Notes under the pieces: generated by a model
What the model was told of the DNA's origin: nothing
The model's database searches: none
Seen by the model: only the letters and a program-made list of their open reading frames with translations
Assembly (NCBI GenBank): GCA_030068145.1
Contig: JAPJBO010000141.1
Coordinates: 186,001 to 250,000 of the forward strand
Reading direction: 5' to 3'
DNA: 64,000 nt
Origin: Diplonema papillatum
Taxonomy: Eukaryota; Euglenozoa; Diplonemea; Diplonemida; Diplonemidae
In this document: positions 11,530-21,502 of the stretch, piece after piece
How positions within the stretch are numbered: the stretch's first letter is position 1
Layout: each line of letters opens with the position of its first letter
Made by a program: the position numbers and the translations under genes

Positions 11530-12811
11530 AAAAGGCGTCGTTGAGCACATGTGCTGCAGACCCGCCCCTCTTAGCGAGAGTGCAACTCCCCTCCCGAAAA
11601 ACTGTACTGTTCGGGAGGATTTATTTTGCGGACTCTTGTTCTTTATGCGGCATGGCATCGGGATTTGTATCTTTCGTGGCACAAGTAGTGCAGTTTAGTG
11701 GTCTAGCTTGGTTTGCCGTTTATCTTTCTTGTTAGCAGGCACACGAGTGCGAGGTTTGAGGGCAGCAACGCGGCCGGTCCGAAATAAGCCCGAGGTAAGA
11801 AATTCTGTGGCCATGTGAGCACGTGTGTATGTGCGAAGGACCTGTTTTGCATCTTCGCATGGCAGGTTCCAACGCTGCCAACTTTCTAAGAGTGTAAGTT
11901 CGCTTGGAGACCCGGGCTTCACGTTTTGGATTTTCCGACCCACCCCCCTCGCAATCGTGAGCGGCACAAACTCGAAAAGGTCGATGGTCGACAAATTCCC
12001 TTCAGTATTGGCATACCTTCAAGAATTAGTCTGGGGTACGACCTTTCGAAGAAAATGCGAGTCGTGATTGTATTGGAAACGTTTCTTCCTCGCACGCGCG
12101 ATCCTTGAGCATTTTTCCACAAAAAGAGGGGTTTCGTAGGCGGGTGTTTGCACCTGATTCCATGCGGACGTACCGGTGAGCATGCCACTTTCCAGTAGCA
12201 GCATTGGGTCTGTCCAGCGCAGTCATACCAGCGAAGAACAAGAAACCCTGCTTACAGCCTGTTTTCATTGCCACTGGGGGTAGGTAGTACTGTCGATGCT
12301 TGTGATAAACCGATTTGACCTGTTTGCGTTCAGGTCAAACTGCGGCTTACTTTTCCAGAGTTAAAGTTCGCTTGGATACTAGGATTTTAGGGTCTCCGGG
12401 TGACCTTTAAAGTTAAAGAGTTCTCTTAAAGCAAGTAAGGGCTAAGTGGATGCGGGTTGTTTCTTTGGTGTACACTTTCACTATGAGTAATGGCTAGCCA
12501 TGGAGGCGGTTGGTTCCTTCCAGGTAGGGTCTCTACCGTTCAGGAGTTGCATGGGTCTTGAAAAATGATAGATTGTGCTTATTTTAGGCGCTTATTTTGT
12601 CAACTCGTGTCACACTGGCACCCAGCGCGGGTTGTTCTTCTGGGGAATACCTTCTTACGGTATTTCTCTTTTTGGGAGGGGTTGGGGTTTGAAAGGAAGA
12701 GCTCTTTGGCAGACTGGTTCGTGCTTTGAGTGAAGCGGCCGAAACCGGTGTTGCCCGTTTCTGCACCGATTCCTTGTCTGGTGTCGACATCCGCCTGCGA
12801 CGTTTTTTTTT
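11530..12811. other. Intergenic with RepA fragments
   Basis: RepA starts lie at about 11890 and 12357. A block near 11765-11812 (ACGCGGCCGGTCCG...CCCGAGGTAAGAA) recurs near 49050-49090. No gene is recognised. Confidence 0.5.
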
Positions 12812-13040
12812 AGAGTGAAAGTTCGCTTGAAACTCCGGGGTCTTAAAGTCTCCGGGTGACCTTCGTCGTTAGGGGAAGATATTCTTTGTGCTCTGAGTGT
12901 CAGTGTAAGAGTGGTCGTTACACGAGGTAAGAGGATCGGTGGGTACCTTGGTCGTTGGTCATTGGTGGTTTCGGCCATTGTCCACATACCTTACTTACGG
13001 TAGGCCCTCCTCAGTATGGTGCCGCAGTAGGTGACTGTCT
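12812..13040 (+). repeat. RepA dispersed repeat, longest copy
   Basis: It follows a T-run and reads AGAGTGAAAGTTCGCTTGAA, GTCTCCGGGTGACCTTCGTC, GATATTCTTTGTGCTCTGAG, GTTACACGAGGTAAGAGG, and GTTTCGGCCATTGTCCACAT further on. 33346-33545 is almost the same from the second block on. GAG/GTAAGA is a strong 5' splice-site match about 116 bp after the T-run/AG. Confidence 0.85.
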
Positions 13041-13560
13041 GTCTTCTTGGTACCGTCTGACCGTCTCTTTTCGTGTATTTGTGGTGGTTTTTTTGTTGGC
13101 CCACCCACAGGGGTTATTCTAATCCCCGAAATACGGGAAAATCATGGTTTAAAAGTCTGTAGCATGGCCGGAAAGGTTTTTTTTAATTTCCACGTTGAGC
13201 GATGACCTGGAAGCCTGACATGCGACCTTCGTTGGCGTGTTGCTGCTTTGCCACCTTGTTGTAGTCCCCACTTGTGGGTCTTGCGGGTTCTCTAGCCTCC
13301 ATGCCTCTGACCTTGCAAGCACAAAAAGTTTTCACCAGAAACTCCCGTGGTTAAAAAACCTTTTTTAACCGGCCTGTTTTGAGAATACTTTGGGTTTTTG
13401 GCGAAGAAATAATTTTTTAACCATGCAGGATAATCCCTGCCCACCCAGGAGGTAGCTTGCTCCTTTGGCAGGTCTCTCGCCATGCAGGAAGTTGCTTGGT
13501 CTCCGTTGCTGTTTTCTTTATGGTAGGGGTTAAGTTGGTAAGTGAGCCGGTCCACCCCCG
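13041..13560. other. Intergenic, no gene recognised
   Basis: Nothing recognised. Confidence 0.45.
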
Positions 13561-14394
13561 GCTGATAGACTGCGATAGATTATAATCGTTGAGGTTAGAA
13601 TGCAGAATATCTGTAGCGATGGCCTGCAATAGCCACTGGATGACTACCTCTTCGATCGTACCGTGTCGTGCTTCTGGCGTTTGCACTCATTCGAATCTTC
13701 GTCTTCTCGCGGTCGCTTTGCGACTCTTCCCTTACTTGCCGGTTTGCATGCTTCTGCGGCCTTTACCTTCGCGTTTACGGGCGGCGCTGGGCACTTCCAC
13801 AATAATTGTTTGGGTTCGAATGCAAAGAATCTGTGGCGATAATCTGCATCGCCGGCGGCGCGGTTATCTCTTCGCACGTGATGGTGTCATGCTTTCGCCC
13901 TTCGATTGCTCGTCCAGGTTCATCGGTTGCGCGTCGATTTCTGCTTCTTCACGGTGCTTGCGCGATGGTCGTGTTGCCTTCGATTGCGCTTCGATGCGTC
14001 TTTTGCGCCTTTTCGTTACCGGCTCCGCCGCGGAGTCCGGAGTGCCGCTTCTTCGCCGCTGACTGTGGTAGGCTTTAATCGTTTTGGGCTAGAACGCAAA
14101 CCATCTGTAGCGATGTCTGCATTCGCTCACTTCACTTTCGTGACTGTCTCGTGCGCACCGTGTCATGTTTCCAGCGCTCTGGCTCGTCGGTCTCGGGCGG
14201 TCGTTTCGTGCCACCTCTCTTCGTTGCTGGTACTTGATCTTGCACCTCTGCCCGTCTCGGAGTGTACGTCTCTATTTGTCTTGGATGATGGCGAGCAAGG
14301 GCCCTTCCGCTGCCGCTTTGTCGCCAGCGGCCGTCCTGGTGGTGCTGTCGCCTTCTGCGGCGCTTACGGCTGATAGACTGCGATAGACTTTAAA
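13561..14394 (+). repeat. Block of three RepE units flanked by direct repeats
   Basis: GGCTGATAGACTGCGATAGA occurs at both edges (about 13560 and 14369). Inside, three RepE-headed units start near 13595, 13815 and 14088, spaced about 220 and 273 bp. Each is followed by a GC-rich segment with TTCG-rich wording. Open frames of about 155 codons run through the GC-rich parts on the plus strand, but they differ between units and show no domain. Confidence 0.6.
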
Positions 14395-14612
14395 TGGAAA
14401 AAAAGCCAGCAGCAAGCAGTTCGATGCACTTCCAGGGGGCAGGGGTGGACTGGCTCAGTAAGGATTTTTTTGAAGCTCTATTCCCAGCTTTCCCAGCTTT
14501 TTTTGCCGCTACGTCTGACGATCCACACAAGCTGGTGCAGAGAAGTTAGGGGTACGGGATAACTGCAGTGGAGTGTACAAGCCGTCCGAGCTGGAGCAAA
14601 ACCCATTTTTTT

Positions 14613-14770
14613 AGAGTGAAAAATCGCTCGAACGCCGGGGCTTTAAGGTCTCCGGGTGACTTGAGGCAAAATGGGAAGATATTCTTTGTGATCTGCTTGT
14701 ATGTAAGGGGGATGGTTACACGAGCTAAGGGTATCGGTGTACCTTCGTTGTTTCAATGCTTTGTTGGTAC
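14613..14770 (+). repeat. RepA dispersed repeat, decayed
   Basis: T-run then AGAGTGAAAAATCGCTCGAA, GTCTCCGGGTGACTTGAGGC and GATATTCTTTGTGATCTG. The donor-like GAG/GTAAG is mutated here to GAGCTAAGG. Confidence 0.75.
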
Positions 14771-14782
14771 TAAAGATTGGTG

Positions 14783-14870
14783 GTTGGCTGCGTACTAGCG
14801 GAACTCACCTGCTTGGTAAGTCTCATGTAGTGCGCACAAATACTAATCAGCCAAAAAACGTTAGCACTAA
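14783..14870 (+). repeat. RepO dispersed repeat
   Basis: GCGTACTAGCGGAACTCACC followed by TGCTTGGTAAGT. Other copies lie at 41267-41350 and 55660-55765. Confidence 0.65.
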
Positions 14871-15159
14871 AAACTGGGGGGTTTGGCAACCGAACACCCG
14901 GCCCTAACTTAATCCCTGTTTCATGTGATAAGACTATCTTTTTTGTGTTGTTGGCAGAGAGCGTGCTTGGCGGTGAAAAAAAAAAGACATCAAAAAACAG
15001 TTCCCGGCCTGCCCTATCTCGCGCTTACGGGCGTGTGTTGCCTTCCCTCATACTTTGGTTGAAAAAAAGGCTTCGGTTTGCTTGTGCGTGCTGGTTGAGT
15101 TGACGTCCCTGTTGATCTTTTTCCCTGTCCTCTTTTCAGGGCAGAATTATTTTTCTTAT

Positions 15160-15407
15160 TGTATAAGCATCTGCTTTGTAGGAAATACTACGGAGGCTGC
15201 CAGTTGCGAAATATCAAAGCGTGCCGATGACTCCCCTCAGCCAAGAGTCCAATATCAAAGGAGGTGAGTGTGCTGTAGCCCACACGAAACACAGGTAAAT
15301 CTGGGTTTAGTTGGGGGGCCCAAGCGTTCAACAACAAAACCTTGTAAATTTAGTTGTATCGTTTCTCCCCCTCTAGCTTCCTTCGAATTAAGGCAGCCTC
15401 GAGTATT
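15160..15407 (-). repeat. RepB element, minus orientation
   Basis: It begins TAAGCATCTGCTTTGTAGGA, AAATACTACGGAGGCTGCC and ends GGCAGCCTCGAGTATTT, so both inverted ends are kept. Core blocks are recognisable but diverged. Confidence 0.8.
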
Positions 15408-16232
15408 TTTCTTTGATCGAACGCCAAGACCACGCTGCCCAACGCTAACGCGGGCGTGTGCGTTGCTCTACCTCGAACAACCTCCTTTCGAAGTAGTAGT
15501 AGCAGTATGTGTCATCCTAATCCGGGAACAAGTCAGGGAGAAGAACGGAGCAATCTTTACAAACGAACGAGTGACATAAGGTGGCCGCTTGAGCGGCGCC
15601 AATGCGAGCGCACACAGCAGCAGTGACGCGTCGGCAGTATTTGCACTTCAGGATGGGGCTGCCGTCATGAGCGTCGACGGCTAGCGAGTGTCGGCAGAGG
15701 GTGCAGTGGTCGGAGCAAGCTTGAACGTGGCAGGTCGGTGCCGCACAACCTCGAACAACCTCCTTTCGAAAAAAAGAAAACGACAGGCTTCGTTTTGTTT
15801 GCGCGTGTGCCAGCTGATCTACAACCTCGTGACTTCTCTCCCCTGTCCTGTTTTCAGGACAGGAGCTCGTCGATCAAAAAAAACACACTGCCAACGCTTA
15901 CGTGGGCGGTAAGTTGAGCACTTTGTTTGAGAGAAAAAAAAAGGCAGGGCTTCGTTCTCCTTGCACGTGCCGATTGATCTGCTTTCCTGTAGATGTGATT
16001 TATTTTTCCCCCTGTCCTGTTTTCAGGGCAGGAAATCTGTGACACTTTACTTGAAAGAATTTGGTGCGCGTGCCGGTCGCTCGACGAATTCACTCTTGTT
16101 GTACCCGTCTTTTTTTCTTTGCGGTGTGAATGTTCTTTTTGCGATCTCGGATTTTGCGTTTCCGGGTGACCAGGCAAAGGGCTTGTTTTGTGTAGCGTTC
16201 TGTGTTTTTTTTCTTCTCGTTTTTGTGTTTCC

Positions 16233-16266
<34 letters not shown>

Positions 16267-16550
16267 AAAGGAGTCTTTTTAAGCGCTTCGTTTTGTTTGT
16301 GCGGTGTTATCGATATCCCGGTTTTCACGTGGGGCAGCAGCAGGACACCTCGTCCAGGTGGGCAGCGTCACCCCCCCGACGCGAGCTGATTGCCGGCTGG
16401 ATGCGGGCAAATGCGCCTTCGTACCACCAACACCCTCCCTGGGTGCTTTCAACAGGTAACGCAATCGGGGGCTTGAAACATGATGATTCCCACACTGCCC
16501 ATCTGAAATGTTATCCAGTCTTCACGTGCTTCTTACTCAAGTGTAAGAGA
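15408..16550. other. Intergenic with repeated RepJ-head segments and a long T-run
   Basis: Segments of the form TTCGTTTTGTTTG.GCGTG.C ... CCCTGTCCTGTTTTCAGG occur near 15790-15865 and 15950-16032, with a related one at 15070-15147. They resemble the lead-in of RepJ. A pure T-run of about 35 bases lies at 16229-16265. Frames over it are artefacts. Confidence 0.5.
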
Positions 16551-16615
16551 ATTCTGATCAACCGCCGGAACACGCTGTGCCTACGTTTTCGTAGTCGTCA
16601 CAATACATTGTAGTA
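16551..16615 (+). repeat. RepJ dispersed repeat, partial
   Basis: GATCAACCGCCGGAACACGC followed by a CACAATACATTG block, matching the start and middle of RepJ. Confidence 0.55.
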
Positions 16616-16875
16616 GAAGCGGCCCGCAATGTGTGTTGCTACATATAAAACGCGGAGGAAGCGCGTGAATTGAGTAAGCGGGTGCCAGGGTGTGCGCGAC
16701 CTTGAGCTGCTTTCTAGCCCTGTCAATACTTTGGCAAGCCAAGGACGGGGTTTTTGCAACCGACTCTGTGGTCACATTCGCAAGGAATATGGCTGTGGGC
16801 CTTTCGAGACAGGCAGTCTGATCTACGAAAGACGTCTTGTTCGCTTGCACACGCAAGATTGTTGTAGTTACAATG

Positions 16876-17000
16876 TAGTATGGTTAAAAAAAACTGGGAA
16901 CTTGCTCAGTTACGTGGACAACATGGATCAGCATCCACACGGATCAGCCGTTAAGCAGCAGCTGCCCGGCTTCTCCCGTGGCACCTTTTATACGGGTATA
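16876..17000 (+). repeat. RepD dispersed repeat, partial
   Basis: GTATGGTTAAAAAAAACTGG, CATGGATCAGCAT and CCGTTAAGCAGCAGCTGCCC match the end of RepD with many changes. Confidence 0.55.
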
Positions 17001-17317
17001 CACGACCGGAGAGCACTTTTCGCAGCAGCCGTTCCTTCGTGGTGCAGCGTGCTCTGCACGGCCCTTTTTTTTTGTTGTCAGTACTAAAGTACTTTTGGGA
17101 ATATTGACACGAAGTGTGGCTCCTCGCTGGAAGACTTGTGCAGGTGAACTGATGGGGAAAACACTGTGACAACGGCCTCCAGGCGTCCTCCCCATTCACC
17201 CCCACCTGCGGAAAATAAAAAGCACGCTCGCCTAGTGTTGGATTCTCTGTCAAGTTTTACTTCTTCTCCGTTTTCTTTTCTCTTCCAGCGAGCACCCGTG
17301 GATACGATATTCTTGAT
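17001..17317. other. Intergenic, no gene recognised
   Basis: Nothing recognised apart from a T-run near 17066. Confidence 0.4.
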
Positions 17318-17596
17318 GTATAAGCACCTGCTTTGTAGGAAATACTTGAGGAGGCTGCCAGCTGCAAACGATCAAAGGAGGTAAATGTGCTGTAGCCCAC
17401 ACGAAACACAGGTGAATCTGGGTTTAGTGGCGGGCGTAAGCGTTCAACAAAAAATGCCGATTACAAGGACCCGATACTATAGCGTAAGCGATACAATAGC
17501 GTAAGGGTTCAACAAAAAAGAGCCATTTTGTAGTTGTATTGTTTCTCCCCCTCTAGCCTCCTTCGAAGTAAGCACAAGGCAGCCCCTCGAGTATTT
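17318..17596 (-). repeat. RepB element, minus orientation (first of a tandem pair)
   Basis: It runs from TAAGCACCTGCTTTGTAGGA to GGCAGCCCCTCGAGTATTT. It contains an extra duplication of the GCGTAAG/TTCAACAAAAAA region, making it longer than its neighbour at 17601. Confidence 0.85.
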
Positions 17597-17600
17597 TTGT

Positions 17601-17816
17601 TGTATAAGCACCTGCTTTGTAGGAAATACTTGAGGAGGCTGCCAGCTGCAAACGATCAAAGGAGGTGAATGTGCTGTAGCCCACACGAAACGCAGGTGTA
17701 TCTGGGTTCAGTGGCGGGCGTAAGCGTTCAACAAAAAACGACCCACTTTGTAGTTGTATTGTTTCTCCCCCTCTAGCCTCCTTCGGAGTGAGCACAAGGC
17801 AGCCCCTCGAGTATTT
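17601..17816 (-). repeat. RepB element, minus orientation (second of a tandem pair)
   Basis: The cleanest copy. AAATACTTGAGGAGGCTGCC at 17623 and GGCAGCCCCTCGAGTATTT ending at 17816 are inverted, with one mismatch and one indel. It follows the first copy after four bases. The outer segment TAAGCACCTGCTTTGTAGG is present on the left side only, so the true element end is uncertain. Confidence 0.88.
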
Positions 17817-18098
17817 TGGTTGCCAAGGGCTGACCGTTTGCTCTTGCGCACGGGTGCAGTCCCCGTTTGATGGTTACATCCTGCCAACCGTTTCCCATCG
17901 ATCGTAGTAACGGACGGGCGGGGCTCAGAGGGTCGTACTCCGTGTTGATGACTAGGCATGGGCGTCGACTGCGAAAGCGAAACCACGTCGCTGTGCAGAG
18001 AAGTTCGCCAACTTTGGTGCAGTGTGGTTTTCGTGTTGAGAGTTCAACGATGGGTTCCTCTACATCTTTTTTTTCTTTCGTTCGGCGCCGTCGGGTAC
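17817..18098. other. Intergenic, no gene recognised
   Basis: Nothing recognised. Confidence 0.4.
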
Positions 18099-18300
18099 CA
18101 GGGAAAGCCTCCTACGCGGGAGCCAAGCTTCACGTGTTCGGCGGTACTGCAGAGCCACGGGCCTTCGGGTCAAGTGGCTACCGATTTCTCAAACTAAAAA
18201 GCATCAAGGCTTGGCGCACCTTGGGGCTTGGCGCTCGCGCTGAACACAAGCTCGTCGAGACGGTCAGCCGCAGGGCAGAGCGGACCCGACTCAAGCTTTG
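18099..18300 (+). repeat. RepK dispersed repeat, copy 1
   Basis: Over 90% similar by eye to 45172-45370: GTACCAGGGAAAGCCT, CTTCACGTGTTCGGCGGTAC, GGCTTGGCGCACCTTGGGGC and CTCGTCGAGACGGTCAGCC. A weaker copy lies at 45515-45830. The frames stay open for about 60 codons in copies 1 and 2, so a gene remnant is possible, but I recognise no family. Confidence 0.8.
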
Positions 18301-18686
18301 CAACCGTCACGTTCCTGGTCCAGGAGCGGCCTTTTTCTTTTTTTCTTCTTTCTTCTTCTTTCCCTCGGCGGGCCCTGCGCTACTGTCGAGGTGGACTGTT
18401 GTTCGCGTTGGGTTCACCTGTAGCGGCTTCCGTTGCAAATACGCTTCCCGAATTGTTTGTAAATTGGATGGGGCTCCTTGACATGCAAGACCTGGGCGAG
18501 CAAGGGGTGATTAAACAGTGTTTAGTGACGGGGTACCAACCTTGTGTTAGCGTCAGTTCTCGTCCGAATAGTATTTATCTTCAAAGATCTTCGATCGTAT
18601 ACGACAAAAAAAGACAGGCGCTTCGTTCTGTTTGTGCGTGCCGGTTGGTCGTTTTTCCCGCTTGTATTTACCCTGTACATTCAGGT

Positions 18687-18772
18687 AAGGAATTCTGATC
18701 AACCACCAAAACACGCTGCCGACGTCTTTTTTTAGCCTGCACAATACATTGAAGGGCAACCCGCAAGATTGT
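18687..18772 (+). repeat. RepJ dispersed repeat
   Basis: AATTCTGATCAACCACCAAA, ACACGCTGCCGACG and CAATACATTGAAGGGCAACC. It is preceded by the lead-in TTCGTTCTGTTTGTGCGTGC. Confidence 0.78.
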
Positions 18773-19237
18773 TAGTTTGTTTGTGCGCACTTCCTTCAAT
18801 CAAAACAGAACCCCTGAGACTTCTCTTCGCTGCGTCGTCGTGTGGTCGTATGCCAGGCTCCGGTAACTCGAGTTCTCCGCCACCCGCCCACCCCCACAGC
18901 AGGCCAGATGGACAGTCAGCGGTGGGTGCGGAAGCGTTAGCGTTCTCGGAACTCGTATAATTAGGTAGCTTTCATTGCGCTGCGGGTGTGACACCGCTTT
19001 ATTAACTCCGGCTTCAACTCCAGCTTCTGAAGCTGTGGGACCGCTTCCGATCGGGAGCTTTGGGTTTGAAAAATATTGGGGGGTAAGAGAAGAGCAAGTG
19101 CATGCGTGCTTGAGATGGTATCTGCTCAACGACCGTATTTGCACCGCGCTTCGGTCCTTTCGAGCCGGATCTTCACATCAGCGCGGAACTTGAGTGTCTG
19201 CGTGCCGCAGGACCAAGCCATACGTTCAGCATGCTGA
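18773..19237. other. Intergenic with small repeat fragments
   Basis: A segment near 18990-19045 (GCGGGTGTGAC ... CTCCAGCTTCTGAAGC) resembles the foldback family, and 19145-19200 resembles part of RepL (CATCAGCGCGGAACTTGAGT). No gene recognised. Confidence 0.45.
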
Positions 19238-19325
19238 ACGTACTGATTTCAGCACGTTAGTTTTCTAAGTTTATTCTTGTACACATGCTGAGTCAGTACG
19301 TGTACACGTGCTGAAATCAGTACGT
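19238..19325. repeat. Inverted repeat with 18-bp arms
   Basis: CGTACTGATTTCAGCACG and its exact reverse complement flank about 50 bp. More ACGTGCTGA/TCAGCACGT words lie around it, and a degenerate copy (CGTACTGATTTTCAG) lies near 19506. Confidence 0.75.
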
Positions 19326-20639
19326 TATCAGCACGTACTATCTTTTCTGCAGATTCGTCTGGGGAGTCAACCGCAGTACGGGGGATTCCGGTCAGATCCT
19401 GCTGTTGCTTACCACCGCGACACTGGAGGGTTGAGGCCTGAGAGGAGGCAGAGGCAAAGACATGCAACACTGGCACTATGCTCTGTTTCTTTTTACCTGA
19501 CCCTACGTACTGATTTTCAGTAGGTATTTAGCTCCAAGGCAAAAGAGCTGCGTAAGCCCTGGGCAGGACACCGGTGTGAGTCTGTTTCATGACGGGAGAG
19601 GAGGTGGGTCTGCAATCCGGGGCTTTTTGATTTGAGAGCAGACACCCCACGTTTTTTTTTTTTTTTTTTTTTTTTTTGAACGGTTTCTTGTTTTTTTTCT
19701 TTTGTGAGATCTTTCAAGTGGAGGCGGGATGTTGTAGGGTTGGGGGAGATTCTGGGGTTTCGAGGAGGAAGGGGGGGGAATCTTAGATTAATGTTCACGC
19801 AGGACACTGCCTCCGAGAGGGTGGAGGTACTTTTTGACAAAGTCTGTCTATTGGGTAAAGGGGGTCGAATAATAGCACCTGTGTTATTATTCGATTTGTC
19901 GAATACTACGTTCCGGGTAGCCGAACATTAGCAGGATCAAGTAGTGGTAGTGTTTTTAGGCAACCAGACGTGTGTCAAATAACTGTTATTGTTCGACCCC
20001 TCCCTTTAGTTCTGTTTGCTGTCACTTTTTACATTGTACATTAACAGTTTCACTTTGGCTGACCCAGGAATGTTTTCGACGTCGTCTCGCTTCATTTGAC
20101 TTGTTTTGGGGAAATCCTGAGTGAATTGGCCGCACTTTGTTTGAGACCCCCCTTTTTTTCCTTTTTTCTTCCCTTCGTTCTGGCAGGATTTCTCGAGACC
20201 AGGGCTCTCGCCAATCACCCTCAGAAGTCCCGGGGTTGCCGGGCGCTTTTGTGTTTCCGACGATGAACGTCAGCCCGTTGTCTTTTCGACCTTCTTTTTT
20301 TCCTTCCAACGACACAAGTTAGGGTACCTGCTCCGACAACTGGAGCGGAAAACGGGTCTGGTGTGGGTGGGAGAGCCGAGTGCATGCCTACTACCAATAA
20401 GCCGGTCCACCCCGATCCTGATGAGTTTCATGCTTCTGCAATTATCATTGACTATCGCGTCTGGCCGCGGTCTTCATCGTTCCCAGAGCCAAGACATCCA
20501 CCGATAAGTGCAATTGATGTCACCCTCGATTGAGCCGAGAGGAACAGTTGTTTTGCCTTTCCGATTGCTCGGGATTTTCGATTCCCTGGTTAGGCACCGC
20601 ATGCGTGTCGCTGTCCTGTCTCTAACGGGACATCACAGA
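19326..20639. other. Intergenic with T-run and one small inverted-repeat element
   Basis: A T-run of about 26 bases lies at 19652-19677. Between about 19855 and 20010, inverted TAAAGGG..GGTCGAA ends enclose the repeat shared with 4097-4222. No gene recognised. Confidence 0.45.
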
Positions 20640-20715
20640 AACAGAGAGAGAGGAATGCAGGAACCATCTCTCCGGGAGTTTCCAGTCTCCTCACTCTTCT
20701 TCGTACTGCTCCGGA
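20640..20715 (+). repeat. RepH dispersed repeat
   Basis: GAGAG run, GAATGCAGGAACCATCTCTC and GGGAGTTTCCAGTCTCCTCA. Other copies at 33612-33715, 51832-51925, 63104-63165, and a decayed one near 41505-41565. Confidence 0.75.
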
Positions 20716-20960
20716 ATCCACAGGTACCACATGTGGATTTTGATTCATTGGTCCACATGCAGGGGGGGTCTAGGCCTACTAGTGGTCAAGGCCGCACAGC
20801 CAGGTGTCGCCAAGTCCAGTAGCGACGCTATTTTTCTTTGCCGTCGCACATAGGGGGAAAGGTTTTTTTTCCCCTCGAACCATAAGCGCCCACACGTACG
20901 TGTGGACCACACGTATTTTCTCTGAGACCGAAAACGGAGCACCCGGAGGCGGTTGGAACT
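20716..20960 (+). repeat. RepN dispersed repeat, plus orientation
   Basis: Its two halves recur in reverse complement at 54553-54720 and 54155-54260. Shared words are CACTAGTGGGCCTAGAC-type and GTTTTCGGTCTCAGAGAAAA-type blocks. It contains several CCACACGTGG palindromes. Confidence 0.65.
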
Positions 20961-21210
20961 AATTAGACAGGGGTATCTCTACCGGCGGAAGTTGCTTGGG
21001 CAGCAAGTTGGGTTGGCTTTTTTTTTTTTTTTTTAGTGACGGCAGTTTTTGCCAATCGGTCGCCTTGTGGCTACGATTTTGAGGTGTTTTCTTCTTTTTT
21101 TCCCCCCCCCCGACGACAACTAGTGTCAGACTAGCCTACCCGGAGGCACTTGATTTCTTTAGGCAAGGTTTCTCTACCGGCGGAATTTGTTTGGGTTAGC
21201 GTTCTTCTGC
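20940..21210. repeat. Pair of 60-bp direct repeats
   Basis: CCCGGAGGC...TCTCTACCGGCGGAA.TTG.TTGGG occurs near 20942-21000 and again near 21140-21200. Between them lie a T-run and a C-run. Confidence 0.6.
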
Positions 21211-21502
21211 TCTTTTTTTTGTACAGTGAAAGATTTGCTTGTACTCCGGGAACTGATACGCACTGTTTCAACCGTTGGGGAAGAGTAGTGTCTGGCCGAT
21301 AGGTGGGGATACACGCGTTTTCTTTCCTAATGTGCACTCCCCCCCTATGGGCCGACGTTGTTGCCATGCGGCATGCGGCATTGGCTCGAAGCAGGATCGG
21401 TTACGAGAGCACTTTACTCCCAAAACGCGCACGTTGTGTGGGTCTGATCGCCGTGCAACCCACGAAGACTGCGCGCAGACATGCAAGCGGTGTAACATGT
21501 AT

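Larger units (their letters stand above)
14440..14918. mobile_element. Degraded relative of the 4.2-kb hAT-like element
   Basis: The left side shares GTAAGGATTTT...AGCTCTATTCCC with the element at 4235. The right end CCCTAACTTAATCCCTG matches its right terminus. No target duplication is visible. A RepA copy (14613) and a RepO copy (14783-14870) lie inside, so it has collected later insertions. Confidence 0.45.

Noticed and set aside
17867-18481. 204-codon plus-strand frame covering RepK
   Set aside because: The second RepK copy at 45.2 kb does not keep the frame beyond about 60 codons.
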